Below are positions 23,109 through 31,167 of a stretch of 34,515 nucleotides of DNA, one piece after another. The stretch is from Pyrinomonadaceae bacterium. GTDB lineage: Bacteria > Acidobacteriota > Blastocatellia > Pyrinomonadales > Pyrinomonadaceae. Position numbers and translations under genes: made by a program. Under the pieces are notes generated by a model. It had not been told where the DNA came from and did no database searches. It saw only the letters and a program-made list of their open reading frames with translations. The DNA lies in assembly GCA_013811945.1 (NCBI GenBank), contig JACCUI010000229.1, positions 1-34,515 of the forward strand, read 5' to 3'. How positions within the stretch are numbered: position 1 is the stretch's first letter; each line of letters begins with the position of its first letter.

Positions 23109-24881
23109 ATGAACCGGCCCAGTAAATTGAGTATTGCGCTGCGAACAGTTAGCGCACTGGCCTTAGTGTTTGCGCTCAGCGTAAGTGCGTTGCCGCAGCA
23201 CGAAGGGCATGACATGTCGAAAATGAAACCGGTAAGCAAACCGAAGGCGAGGAGTGCGCCTAGGAAGAAGAGAACAGCTACTCGCGCCCGGCCTACTCCC
23301 ACGAGAAGAGCAAGTAGGCCGAGACCTTCGCCTTCGCCCAGCCCGCACGTAATGACACCCGGCATGCAAATGCCGACAACGTCGCCATCACCGAGTCCGG
23401 CGCACGTGATGACGCCCGATATGCAAATGCCGACCGCGTCGCCGTCGCCGAGTCCGGCGCACGTTATGACACCCGGAATGCAGATGCCGACGATGTCGCC
23501 AACTCCTTCGCAGAGTCCGGGGCACCAAATGACGCCCGGTATGCAAATGCCGACCGCAACACCAGCGGCTGGGCTGCGGCCAGATCCGGAGATTGATAGC
23601 CGGCCGATGCTGCGACTCGAGGATCTGGAAGCCATGGCGATAAAGAACAATCCCACTTTGGCCCAAGCCGACGCCGGAATTCGTGCAGCAGAAGGACGCC
23701 GACGTCAGGCTGGTCTATTTCCTAATCCCATCGTCGGCTATTTCGGAGAGGAACTCTCTTTCCGAGCCGCGGGTGAAACCAGCGAGAACGGAGTCTTCGT
23801 CGAACAGATGATTCCTTTGGGCGGAAAGCTCAGCAAGAGCCGCCGCATCTTTGCTCGTGAAAAGGAGCAGGCCCAATCTCTTGCTGAAACGCAACGGCTG
23901 CGCGTGCTGGGCTCGATTCGCATGCTCTATTACGACGCCTTGGGTGCGCAAAGACTCCTCGAGCTGCGAAGCGATTTGTTGCGGCTCGCAACCGAAGCAG
24001 TTCAAATAACCAGGGAGCTTTACAACGTCGGACAAGCTGACAGGCCTGATCAACTCGAAATTGAAATCGAAGCTCAGCGGGCAGAGATCGATTTGTTGCG
24101 TGCCCAGAACGACAGAGAAGAGGTGTGGCGCATGCTCGCGGCCATGGTGAATAACCCGGAGCTAAAGCCTGCGAGATTGGCGGGGAATCTTGAAGAGGCT
24201 GGAACTGCGCTCGACCAGGAAGCAATCAGCCTAACGCTTTTACGTGATAGTCCCGAAATCAGGACTGCCCAGGCGGGAGTAGAACGAGCACGTGCGGTTT
24301 TCTCGCGTGCGCGGGCCGAGCGCATACCGGACTTGTTCGTGCGCGGGGGCATTGCTTACAACAATGAGCGGCTCGATCGAGACAATAGAAAAATTGGCGC
24401 GGAAGGGGTCATTGAAGTTGGTGTGAGCGTGCCCATCTTTAACCGAAATCAGGGTGGCATTGCGGCAGCGGAAGCGGAGCTTGCCATCGCGGAACGAGAG
24501 CTTGACCGGCTTCAGTTGGTACTGCGTTCGCGGCTGGCTTCGGCTTTTCGTGAATATCGCAACGCAGCGCAGATGGTGGAGAAATATCGTATGCAGGTGT
24601 TGCCGAGGGCGCGTCAAGCCTATGAGATGTACCTCTCGAGTTTCAGACAAATGGCCGCTGCCTACCCGCAGGTGCTGATCGCGCAACGAACCCTCTTTCA
24701 AGTTGAAGCAGAGTATGCGCGGGCATTAATCAATTTGCGACAGAGCGGCGTTGGCCTGCGGGGCTTTTTGCTGAGCGGGGGATTAGATGCCATGGGAAGG
24801 CCTGGTGAATCCGGCGAGCGAACCGAAGGCTTCAAGCTGAGGTCAGCGAGTGAAGCAACCGGCGATTCTGATACACCGTGA
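23109..24881 (+). CDS. TolC-family outer-membrane efflux protein with Met-rich N-terminal repeats
   Basis: 590 residues from ATG 23109. Signal peptide at about 1-30 (LALVFALSVSALPQ). Residues 31-155 are an unusual extension: a basic Pro/Arg/Lys segment, then four repeats of (H)xMTPGMQMPT separated by SPSPSP linkers. Residues about 160-560 are an outer-membrane efflux protein domain (CusC/TolC type): LRLEDLEAMAIKNNPTLAQA, GLFPNPIVGYFGEELSF, LELRSDLLRLATEAVQITRE, FVRGGIAYNN, VGVSVPIFNRNQGGIAAAEA, ending YARALINLRQSGVGLRG. It forms the outer-membrane channel of an RND-type copper/silver exporter or a related periplasmic system; no RND or adaptor genes follow, so the partner must be elsewhere. 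The repeats may bind Cu(I) through methionines, as CusF-like modules do. It sits 77 nt before the multicopper oxidase. Confidence 0.9.
   Translation: MNRPSKLSIALRTVSALALVFALSVSALPQHEGHDMSKMKPVSKPKARSAPRKKRTATRARPTPTRRASRPRPSPSPSPHVMTPGMQMPTTSPSPSPAHVMTPDMQMPTASPSPSPAHVMTPGMQMPTMSPTPSQSPGHQMTPGMQMPTATPAAGLRPDPEIDSRPMLRLEDLEAMAIKNNPTLAQADAGIRAAEGRRRQAGLFPNPIVGYFGEELSFRAAGETSENGVFVEQMIPLGGKLSKSRRIFAREKEQAQSLAETQRLRVLGSIRMLYYDALGAQRLLELRSDLLRLATEAVQITRELYNVGQADRPDQLEIEIEAQRAEIDLLRAQNDREEVWRMLAAMVNNPELKPARLAGNLEEAGTALDQEAISLTLLRDSPEIRTAQAGVERARAVFSRARAERIPDLFVRGGIAYNNERLDRDNRKIGAEGVIEVGVSVPIFNRNQGGIAAAEAELAIAERELDRLQLVLRSRLASAFREYRNAAQMVEKYRMQVLPRARQAYEMYLSSFRQMAAAYPQVLIAQRTLFQVEAEYARALINLRQSGVGLRGFLLSGGLDAMGRPGESGERTEGFKLRSASEATGDSDTP
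23346..23555 (+). repeat. Tandem coding repeat (57-63 nt units) in the TolC-type gene
   Basis: Units begin at 23346, 23403, 23460 and 23523 (57, 57, 63 and a partial 33 nt). Each encodes H(V/Q)MTP(G/D)MQMPT then a Ser/Pro linker. Amino-acid conservation with synonymous variation shows selection for the Met/His pattern. Likely a metal-binding unfolded segment. Confidence 0.85.
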
Positions 24882-24958
24882 GTTAGGTCGCAATGACCAC
24901 CACGAGATTTGCCGAATGGGATTATCAAAAGGTTTTCGAACAATACAGGAGTAAGAAT

Positions 24959-26410
24959 ATGGACAACAGCAGACGCAGTTTCATAAGACGTTCATCGCTT
25001 TTTGGGGCCGCCGGCCTACTGGCTAGTTCAAAAGTGGTGTCTGCCCAACACGAGGGCCACGTGATGCCTAAGCCTCAAGCCCCTTCCCAGGGAGATAAGA
25101 AGCCGGACAACAGGTCCGCGGCTTCCGGCGGCCAAGTTTTGGTGCACACTCCGGATGTGCCGAAGCTACCCTGGACTATGGACAATGGGGTGAAGGTCTT
25201 CCGGCTCGACGCCGAGGTCGTCAAAGTGCAACTCGTCCCGGGCAAGGAAATGTACGCATGGGGCTACAGCGGCAGCGTGCCCGGGCCCACGGTCGAAGTG
25301 AACGAGGGTGACCGCGTGCGCTTCATCGTTACAAACAAGTTGCCTGAGGCCACGACCATGCACTGGCACGGTCTGGAAGTGCCACTCAACATGGACGGCG
25401 TTCCTTTCATCAGCCAGCCCCTCATTGAACCGGGCCAGACCTTCGTCTACGAGTACACGGTGCACCAGAACGGCACATTCTTCTACCACTCGCATATGGC
25501 GATGCAGGAGATGATGGGCATGATCGGACTGTTCATTATTCACCCGAAGGAGCCCTACTCGCCGCGGGTAGACAAGGATTTCGGGCTTGTTCTTCAGGAG
25601 TGGGCGCTACTTCCGAACAACCCCATCCCGAATTCCCTCGCGATGGAGTTCAACTGGCTCACTATCAACGGGAAGGCCGGCCCAGCGACCACGCCGATGA
25701 TTGTGAAGCAAGGTGAGCGAGTACGTCTCAGGATCGTCAACCTGGGCATGGACCACCACCCGATGCACATCCACGGAAATCAGTTTTACGTCACCGGTAC
25801 AGAGGGCGGGCGTGCTCCCGAGTCCACCTGGTTTCCGGGAAACACCGTGCTGGTGGGTGTGGCTCAAGCCCGCGATGTTGAATTCGATGCCATTTATGCA
25901 GGCGATTGGATGTTTCACTGCCATCTGCCGCACCACATGATGAACCAGATGGTCTCGATGGTGGGGCCGATGGCGCATGCGGGCATGGGCCCACAGACCG
26001 GCAAGGGCATGGAAGAGGGCATGGGCGTCATCCGACAAGGTCACGCGCTTTCGGAAGATATGGCTCCCGGGTTCGGACGGGGCATGGGTGACAGCACGGA
26101 GAAGGAGAGAAACACCGCAAACCTCGCGGGACCGAGCCCGCACCTACAGCAGAACAGTCTCAAGGAGAGTGATAAGAAGCGTGTTCCCGGCTATCCGCAG
26201 GACATGATCATGATCATGGACAAGGAAGTCGCAAAGCCCGAAACCTACGGACTTCCACCGGCGTGGACGGCATCGATGATGGGGATGATGACGCTCGTGC
26301 GCGTGCTACCGCCGGATGTGTATGAGGAGGTTCAAAGAAGAATTCGGGAAGGCATTGCGGAGCCGCCGACGGGCAGTCCTACACAGCCTGCTCACAAACA
26401 CGGATCGTGA
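24959..26410 (+). CDS. Tat-exported two-domain multicopper oxidase
   Basis: 483 residues. ATG 24959 is preferred over upstream starts because AGGAG at 24947-24951 precedes it and the twin-arginine signal then sits at the N-terminus (DNSRRSFIRRSSLFGAAGLL). Copper ligand motifs are all present: MHWHGLE (His near 135), YHSHMAMQEMMGM (near 177), HPMHIHG (near 267) and MFHCHLPHHMMNQM (near 320) with the type-1 Cys, His and Met. The two cupredoxin domains span about 65-200 and 215-345, and only the second has the type-1 Cys, as in two-domain laccase-like enzymes. A Met/Gly-rich tail (MAHAGMGPQ, MEEGMG) and a further 140-residue C-terminal part follow. Expected to oxidise Cu(I) to Cu(II) or other substrates in the periplasm; the setting (TolC, DUF305, CopCD) supports copper tolerance. 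Confidence 0.92.
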   Translation: MDNSRRSFIRRSSLFGAAGLLASSKVVSAQHEGHVMPKPQAPSQGDKKPDNRSAASGGQVLVHTPDVPKLPWTMDNGVKVFRLDAEVVKVQLVPGKEMYAWGYSGSVPGPTVEVNEGDRVRFIVTNKLPEATTMHWHGLEVPLNMDGVPFISQPLIEPGQTFVYEYTVHQNGTFFYHSHMAMQEMMGMIGLFIIHPKEPYSPRVDKDFGLVLQEWALLPNNPIPNSLAMEFNWLTINGKAGPATTPMIVKQGERVRLRIVNLGMDHHPMHIHGNQFYVTGTEGGRAPESTWFPGNTVLVGVAQARDVEFDAIYAGDWMFHCHLPHHMMNQMVSMVGPMAHAGMGPQTGKGMEEGMGVIRQGHALSEDMAPGFGRGMGDSTEKERNTANLAGPSPHLQQNSLKESDKKRVPGYPQDMIMIMDKEVAKPETYGLPPAWTASMMGMMTLVRVLPPDVYEEVQRRIREGIAEPPTGSPTQPAHKHGS

Positions 26411-26475
26411 GTCGGTCGCCGACTCATGTAGAACGAGGAAACCTAGCTGGGCTACAAAAACAATGGGGGAGAACA

Positions 26476-27216
26476 ATGAGTAAGATACAAGGAAAAGATC
26501 AGCGACTGAGCAATTGGATCATCGTGGCGGCTCTAACTCTAGGAGTGTCGGCGATGGTGGCCGTTTCTGGCATCCAAACGCAAGCTCAAAATCAAGGCAG
26601 CTCGCAGATGGGCGATATGCCGTACGACCTGCATTTCATTGACATGATGACTATGCATCACCGGCAGGGCACTGCCATGGCCCGACTGGCGGAAAGAAAA
26701 GGGAGCGTGCCGGCTCTGAGAGCTTTCGCAAAGAGGACCGCCGACGATCAGGAAAAAGAACTGCTCGAACTGAAGAAACATCGGGATCATTGGTACGCAG
26801 GCGCACCGGCGATGGACCACTCGCAGATGATGGCTCAGATGCCCGGCATGTCAGGCCACGGGAACATGAAGATGGACAACTCGCAGATGATGGCAAAGCC
26901 CGGCATGTCAGGTCACGGGAACATGAAGATGGACATGCAGGGCGACATGGCCAAGCTTCAGGCGGCAACGGGCAAACAATTTGGCCGCCTGTTTCTGGAC
27001 ATGATGATCCCGCACCACCAGATGGCCATTGATATGTCGAAAGAGGCGGTTACGAAGGCGGAGCACGCGGAGATTAAAGAGATGGCGCGCATGACCGTCC
27101 TTAAGCAGCAGGGCGAAATTGCGGAGATGAATCGGCTCAAAGGAGTGCGGTCCGGCAAAACTAAATCGGCCACGAAATCAAAACCAAAGCCGAAGACGGG
27201 TCATACCATGCACTAA
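26476..27216 (+). CDS. Exported DUF305 protein with internal Met/His repeat
   Basis: 246 residues from ATG 26476 (preceded by GGGGGAG at 26465-26471). Signal/anchor segment at about 13-35 (IIVAALTLGVSAMVAVSG). DUF305 helices: DLHFIDMMTMHHRQGTAMA (about 53-71) with TADDQEKELLELKKHRD, and a second half FLDMMIPHHQMAIDMSKEAV. Between them are two near-identical units of about 20 residues, D(H/N)SQMMAxxPGMSGHGNMKM. The basic tail has KSKPKPKTGHTMH. DUF305 proteins are small periplasmic ferritin-like bundles, often next to copper-resistance genes; the paired MxxHH motifs suggest metal binding. Probably a copper-storage or buffering partner of the oxidase upstream. Confidence 0.9.
   Translation: MSKIQGKDQRLSNWIIVAALTLGVSAMVAVSGIQTQAQNQGSSQMGDMPYDLHFIDMMTMHHRQGTAMARLAERKGSVPALRAFAKRTADDQEKELLELKKHRDHWYAGAPAMDHSQMMAQMPGMSGHGNMKMDNSQMMAKPGMSGHGNMKMDMQGDMAKLQAATGKQFGRLFLDMMIPHHQMAIDMSKEAVTKAEHAEIKEMARMTVLKQQGEIAEMNRLKGVRSGKTKSATKSKPKPKTGHTMH
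26815..26931 (+). repeat. Two tandem 57-60 nt coding repeats in the DUF305 gene
   Basis: Unit one 26815-26874 and unit two 26875-26931 encode D(H/N)SQMMA(QM)PGMSGHGNMKM; unit two lacks one codon. High nucleotide identity suggests recent duplication or slippage inside the linker of the protein. Confidence 0.8.
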
Positions 27217-27244
27217 GGCTCCTATTAAAGCTGTGGGGGGCCAT

Positions 27245-27277
27245 GCGGAGATCTGAAAATGCCTATCAGATCTCCGC
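27245..27277. terminator. Perfect 12-bp inverted repeat between DUF305 and copCD genes
   Basis: GCGGAGATCTGA (27245-27256) pairs completely with TCAGATCTCCGC (27266-27277) across a 9-nt loop AAATGCCTA. It starts 28 nt after the DUF305 stop and ends about 50 nt before the CopC-CopD start. No T-run follows (GCGGGGGAAC instead), so it may be a Rho-dependent or 3'-end-stabilising hairpin, or a dyad operator, rather than a classic terminator. Confidence 0.55.
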
Positions 27278-27326
27278 GCGGGGGAACCCAGAAATCTTAT
27301 GCAATTAGTCTGCGGGAGAATGCTAA

Positions 27327-28895
27327 ATGAACCTTAGGATGGCTGGTGACAGGGGCTTACGCGCAGAACTCGCTTGCCTAATGTTTGCGGTACTGCTCCT
27401 GGTCTTGTTGCCGGTGGCTGCTCTGGCGCATGCGAAGTTGGTTCGCTCCGAGCCAAAAGCCAAAGACGTATTGCCGCGGGCCCCAAAGGTCGTTGAACTA
27501 TGGTTCAGCGAAGAGCTTGAGTCGGGCTTCAATTCGATCGAGGTAAGAGATCAACAAGGCAAGCGTTTCGACCGAGGGGGGGTCACCTTATCCGAGGGGA
27601 ACAAGAAGGCCCAGATCTCGCTGGAGACGTTTAGCCCAGGCACTTATGCCGTTATCTGGAAAGCCCTCTCGATGGACCAACATATGTTGCGTGGAGAGTT
27701 TACTTTTACGGTATCTCAAGGCGGCGCGGCGGGCGCTGCCACGGCCTCTCCACCGCAAGGGTCGGGCTCACCAGCTATGGAATCCATGCCGATGGGGAAA
27801 AGCGAGCAAAGCTATGAAATTTACCCCAGCCAAAGCGCGGTCCGTTGGGTGAGCTACCTGTCGATGATGATGCTTTTCGGTGGCTTTGCTCTTTACCTGC
27901 TCGTTCTGGTGCCGGCGCTCCGTCAGGAGAGTTTGGAAGAGCCCGCAAAAGTGGCCCGGGTTAGAAACGCAAGCGCTCGCCGCATAGTTAAGTGGTCCTG
28001 GATTAGCGTCGTGGTGCTCCTGTTAACGTCTTCGGTATCACTCGCATTTCAAGCCTCGGGAGTTTTCGATAAGTCTTTGGCGGAGTCGTTGTCGCCTGCG
28101 CTGCTGGGCCAGGTCATTTTTAATATGGGCTATGGTGGGCACTGGTTTTTGGAAATCCTTTCCGTAGCCCTGCTCATCGTGATCCTAACTATCCTTTCAC
28201 GCAAGCTCAAGCGTGCGCCGGACGAAGCCCATCGGGCGTTATGGTGGGTAGGGCTTTTCGCAGGTGCGGTGCTGCTCATAGCGCCAAGCTGGACCGGTCA
28301 CGCGGTAGCATCGGTTAAAGACTTTCGCCTGGCTGTAATTACTGATTGGTTGCATCTGTTAGCTGGAGGATTTTGGGTTGGCGGGCTGTTTCATCTCGCC
28401 ATGACGCTGCCGTCGGTAGTCGCGGGCGTGGACAAGGGTCACCGCATCGGTTTGTTGGCTAAAGTTATTAAGCGATTCACAAGAGTGGCGATGCCGAGCG
28501 TGGTCCTGCTTGTGCTTGCCGGTCTTTACAACACGTGGGCACACGTGCCGAGTTTTAGTGGTTTTTGGCTCACACCCTACGGAAATACGCTTCTGCTCAA
28601 GCTCTTCTTTGTTGGGCTGATGCTGTTTTTAGGTGGATTGAACAACTTCCATTTCGGCAAAAAAATTGCACGCCTGGCGAAGATGCAGAGCGAAGCTGAG
28701 AACGATGTGGAGCGCATCAAGCTGGAGCGAGGCTTTGCTCGCTCAGTGGTGTTGGAGGCGGCCATCGGCGTCGTAGTGCTATTGGTTACGTCTGCTCTTG
28801 TTTTCATGACACCGGCGCGCAGCCATCCGGCGATGTCGCCAAATGAACATCCTGGGATGTCATCTGTCGGAAGCGTAAAAGTAATCAATCTGTAG
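27327..28895 (+). CDS. Copper resistance CopC-CopD fusion (YcnJ-like)
   Basis: 522 residues from ATG 27327. Signal peptide to about residue 34 ending ALA, then the CopC domain begins with the mature N-terminal His (HAKLVRSEP, Cu(II) ligand) and runs to about 130 (VELWFSEELESGFNSIEV, WKALSMDQHMLRGEFTFTVS with a further His). A Met/Pro/Gly linker follows (PAMESMPMGK). From about 165 the CopD integral-membrane part has about eight helices (YLSMMMLFGGFALYLLVLVP, TDWLHLLAGGFWVGGLFHLA, VVLLVLAGLYNTWAHV, LLLKLFFVGLMLFLGGLNN). CopC binds periplasmic copper and CopD is thought to pass it across the inner membrane. Fusions of this order are known. The tail MTPARSHPAMSPNEHPGMSS is again Met/His-rich. 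Completes the copper cluster. Confidence 0.93.
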   Translation: MNLRMAGDRGLRAELACLMFAVLLLVLLPVAALAHAKLVRSEPKAKDVLPRAPKVVELWFSEELESGFNSIEVRDQQGKRFDRGGVTLSEGNKKAQISLETFSPGTYAVIWKALSMDQHMLRGEFTFTVSQGGAAGAATASPPQGSGSPAMESMPMGKSEQSYEIYPSQSAVRWVSYLSMMMLFGGFALYLLVLVPALRQESLEEPAKVARVRNASARRIVKWSWISVVVLLLTSSVSLAFQASGVFDKSLAESLSPALLGQVIFNMGYGGHWFLEILSVALLIVILTILSRKLKRAPDEAHRALWWVGLFAGAVLLIAPSWTGHAVASVKDFRLAVITDWLHLLAGGFWVGGLFHLAMTLPSVVAGVDKGHRIGLLAKVIKRFTRVAMPSVVLLVLAGLYNTWAHVPSFSGFWLTPYGNTLLLKLFFVGLMLFLGGLNNFHFGKKIARLAKMQSEAENDVERIKLERGFARSVVLEAAIGVVVLLVTSALVFMTPARSHPAMSPNEHPGMSSVGSVKVINL

Positions 28896-28961
28896 AGGAA
28901 GAGGTTTCGTGTTCTTCGCTCGTTTCGCCGTTTTGCATGAAGCAGTAAGGAGTTAAATGAC

Positions 28962-29714
28962 ATGAAAGTCGTATTCAAGTTCGGATTAACGGCGGCTCTG
29001 CTGTTAGCGACCCTGATGGTCCCTTCAGCTTTGAAGGCTCAGTCTGGTCAAAGGACACCAGCGCCGCGAGCCACGCCGCCGCCCAGGCAGGAAATCGACG
29101 AAGGGGACGTTGTTCGCGTAGACACGGAACTCGTAACACTGACTGCCACCGTCACGGATAGTCGCGGCCGTTACGTGGCGAATCTGAAGCAGAGCGACTT
29201 TACGGTCTACGAAGATGGAGCGAAGCAGGAGCTGAGCTATTTCAACACCGGCGACCGCGTGCCGGTGAGTCTTGGCATCCTTTTCGACACGAGCGGAAGC
29301 ATGATCGATAAGATTCACGGAGTGCAGGACGCAGTCGAGCATTTCGTCAAATCCGTCTCGGCAGGTGATGAAATCTTTCTCATACGTTTTAGTGAAGACG
29401 CCGAACTGGTTCAGGACTTCACTGATGATCGGCGGCGCATTCTGCGGGCGGTCGAACATCTTGAGCCGCAGGGCAGCACCGCACTCTATGATGCTGTCGT
29501 GTTGGGACTGGAAGGAATCAAGCAGGGGAAGCATCGCAAGCGGGCGCTGCTCCTTTTGACGGATGGCAACGACACAGCCAGCAGTGCGAGATTTGATTCC
29601 GTGGTCGCTCTCGCCCGCAGATCGGAAGTGACAATTTACCTTACCCGCGAATGTTTTACATTACCTCGACGCGGTGCTCAAATTTGCAAACCAGAAAAGT
29701 TCCGAGATCGTTAG
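28962..29714 (+). pseudogene. VWFA-domain secreted protein, 3' end lost by rearrangement
   Basis: 250 codons from ATG 28962 with a signal peptide (MKVVFKFGLTAALLLATLM to about LKAQ). Residues 45-95 are the acidobacterial-type N-terminal domain (VRVDTELVTLTATVTDSRGR, LKQSDFTVYEDGAKQELSYF). The von Willebrand A domain follows from about 100 (VSLGILFDTSGSMIDKIHG, a MIDAS DxSxS site; LEPQGSTALYDAVVLGLEGI; KRALLLLTDGNDTAS). Family members run about 310-340 residues; here the sequence after SEVTIYL (about residue 227, nt 29643) is unrelated and belongs to another gene read in the wrong frame. The fold's last strand and helix are missing, so it is probably non-functional. Such proteins are numerous in Acidobacteria and presumed to bind proteins or metals outside the cytoplasm. 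Confidence 0.8.
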
Positions 29715-30168
29715 CATAATGATTTTTGGGAGCGTCGCGAAAGGAGGGTTCTCGCCCGTTTCCGATGTGGATTTGTTAGTCGTGCTCGCGGATGAACCGT
29801 GGAAGGAGAAGAAGAGGCTGGAACACGACCTGGCGGCGTTAGAGCTAGAACACAAACTTCGGGAGCGTCCGAAGTCGAAGAGGGAGTTGATCCTTACAGT
29901 GGTGGATCGCGTGGCCTGCCAGTTCAAGTCACAATTCGTCTGCTACAAGCGCGACTTCATCTCAGGTAACAGCGCCGCCGTGTTTGGAATAAACCCCGTG
30001 CTTGAATCACTCCTTCTGACCACGCGCATTGCTTTTGCTAACGTGGTCATGTCAGCCAGGACTGCCTGGGGAGAAGAGCTTCTCTCGCAAGTGCGTGTTC
30101 CGTTATTGAAAGGACACCTCGCGAAAACTGTGTCGGACTTCTGGCGTTCAACGCCGGCGCTCTGGTGA
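29650..30168 (+). pseudogene. 5'-truncated nucleotidyltransferase-domain gene (MNT-like)
   Basis: The frame from about 29650 reads LHYLDAVLKFANQKSSEIVS, then MIFGSVAKGGFSPVSDVDLL, the nucleotidyltransferase signature GSxxKG...SDxD. It continues with KSKRELILTVVDRVACQFKS, SGNSAAVFGINPVLESLLLT and FANVVMSARTAWGEELLSQV, stopping at 30166-30168. No start with a ribosome site precedes it; the first ATG is at 29720, and a possible TTG at 29674 lacks a site. The beginning was evidently lost when it joined the VWA gene at about 29645. Related proteins include minimal nucleotidyltransferase antitoxins of MNT/HEPN pairs and larger nucleotidyltransferases. Possibly it continues after a frame change in the next 350 bp. 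Confidence 0.65.
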
Positions 30169-30660
30169 TATTTCCCGTGCTGCCAAATGCTACGAAATAT
30201 TCGATGTCGGCCCTGAAGTGGATGCTTCATACATGTCATTTCTGCGTTACCTTAAAGGCTTCGACCATCGAAGAGGCGTTGAGTTTTTTCAAAGGAGGAT
30301 CGAAGCGGAGGCGACGCTGCCGGAATTGCTGTCACTGAGGAGTCACTATCGCCCGTCATTGAGATTCGTGAAGCGTTGCTTCGGAACAATCGTCAGGCTG
30401 TACTCCATGACAGTCAGAGAGGGCGTCTTCCCGATCTCGATTGAGAATAATTCTGACCGACCTGTTCAAGGCGGCGGAAGTTTCATTGGCGGAGAAGGTT
30501 CCAGGTGCCTTGCTTTCCCATGAATAGCTCTGGTGGTCATGACGGCACTAATGCTGATCACCTACCGCGAGTCCGCCGGTGCTTAAAAAACTAAGCCGTC
30601 GGATCAGCCTGGCACTACACTTTTACTTGCCCCCACAAGTTTAGCCGTTCATTTCACTTT
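30169..30660 (+). other. Degenerate region after the nucleotidyltransferase remnant
   Basis: About 490 bp without a confident gene. One plus-strand frame that opens upstream of 30170 reads SGDISRAAKCYEIFDVGPEV, then DASYMSFLRYLKGFDHRRGV and EFFQRRIEAEATLPELLSLR to about 30523. It is helical and charged and could be the shifted C-terminal part of the preceding gene. GTG 30218 lacks a ribosome site. A short ATGACGGCACTAATG frame at 30539 is too short to judge. No promoter, hairpin or mobile-element end was recognised. Confidence 0.4.
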
Positions 30661-30678
30661 CACACAGGAGGAACTTCG

Positions 30679-30915
30679 ATGAGACGAACTATAGCTTTTG
30701 TACTCTTGCTTTCCGTTACAGCTTTCTGGGTCGCTTGTAACACCGCGAACAACTCAAATACGACCGGCAACGCCAACATGACGGCGACGCCGGCTAACGC
30801 GAACGTAGGCACGGCCAACAGCAACGCGAACGCTAACGTGCACTCCAACATGAACGCTAACGAGCACGCGAATATGAATATGAATGGCAACAAAAACGCT
30901 AATAAGAAACCTTAG
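30679..30915 (+). CDS. Small Asn-rich lipoprotein
   Basis: 78 residues from ATG 30679 with an excellent ribosome site AGGAGG (30666-30671). Signal peptide MRRTIAFVLLLSVTAFWVAC ends in a lipobox-like Cys 20. The mature part is almost entirely Asn, Ala, Thr, Met and Gly (GNANMTATPANANVGT, HSNMNANEHANMNMNGNK). It resembles the NM-repeat peptide at 1105 in composition and NMN motifs. No domain is known to me. It may be a membrane-anchored unfolded polymer; a metal-binding role through Met/His/Asn is only a guess, though it stands just before a metal-responsive MerR operon. ACTTGCCCCC at 30625-30634 is shared with the promoter of the 1105 gene. Confidence 0.75.
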   Translation: MRRTIAFVLLLSVTAFWVACNTANNSNTTGNANMTATPANANVGTANSNANANVHSNMNANEHANMNMNGNKNANKKP

Positions 30916-31091
30916 TAAGCGTTTGCAGGGTTGGCGTTTTATACGGGTAAGCAATTTGTTCTGACGCTGACGCTGACGCGAGCGATCGTCGGTGTGGTTG
31001 TTTTGCGTCGTTTGCGACCGCGATCGGCAAGGGTCGTCGTGCGCTCACGGCTGAGTTGTTATTAGCTGGATATCCCGATCGGCAGTTCCAC

Positions 31092-31123
31092 TTGACTCTG
31101 TATTCGACTACAGGGTTTAGAAT
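31092..31123 (+). promoter_or_regulatory. MerR-family-type promoter and operator (20-bp spacer)
   Basis: TTGACT (31092-31097) and TAGAAT (31118-31123) are separated by 20 bp, the long spacer typical of MerR-activated promoters. The spacer holds a 22-bp dyad at 31095-31116 with half sites ACTCTGTA and TACAGGGT around TTCGAC, very like the ACTCTGGA/TCCAGAGT operator of ZntR/PbrR regulators. The MerR gene at 31496 is the likely regulator, acting on the operon beginning at 31168. Confidence 0.85.
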
Positions 31124-31167
31124 GTCCTTGCCTTGGAAAAACTGACTAAATAGGTAAGGAGAAATCT

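Noticed and set aside
23346..23555. CRISPR-like array
   Set aside because: The repeats are in frame within a coding gene, have no unique spacers, and vary synonymously.
30964..30980. Short GACGCT triplicate after the Asn-rich lipoprotein gene
   Set aside because: Three 6-bp units only; too short to call a functional repeat or origin element.
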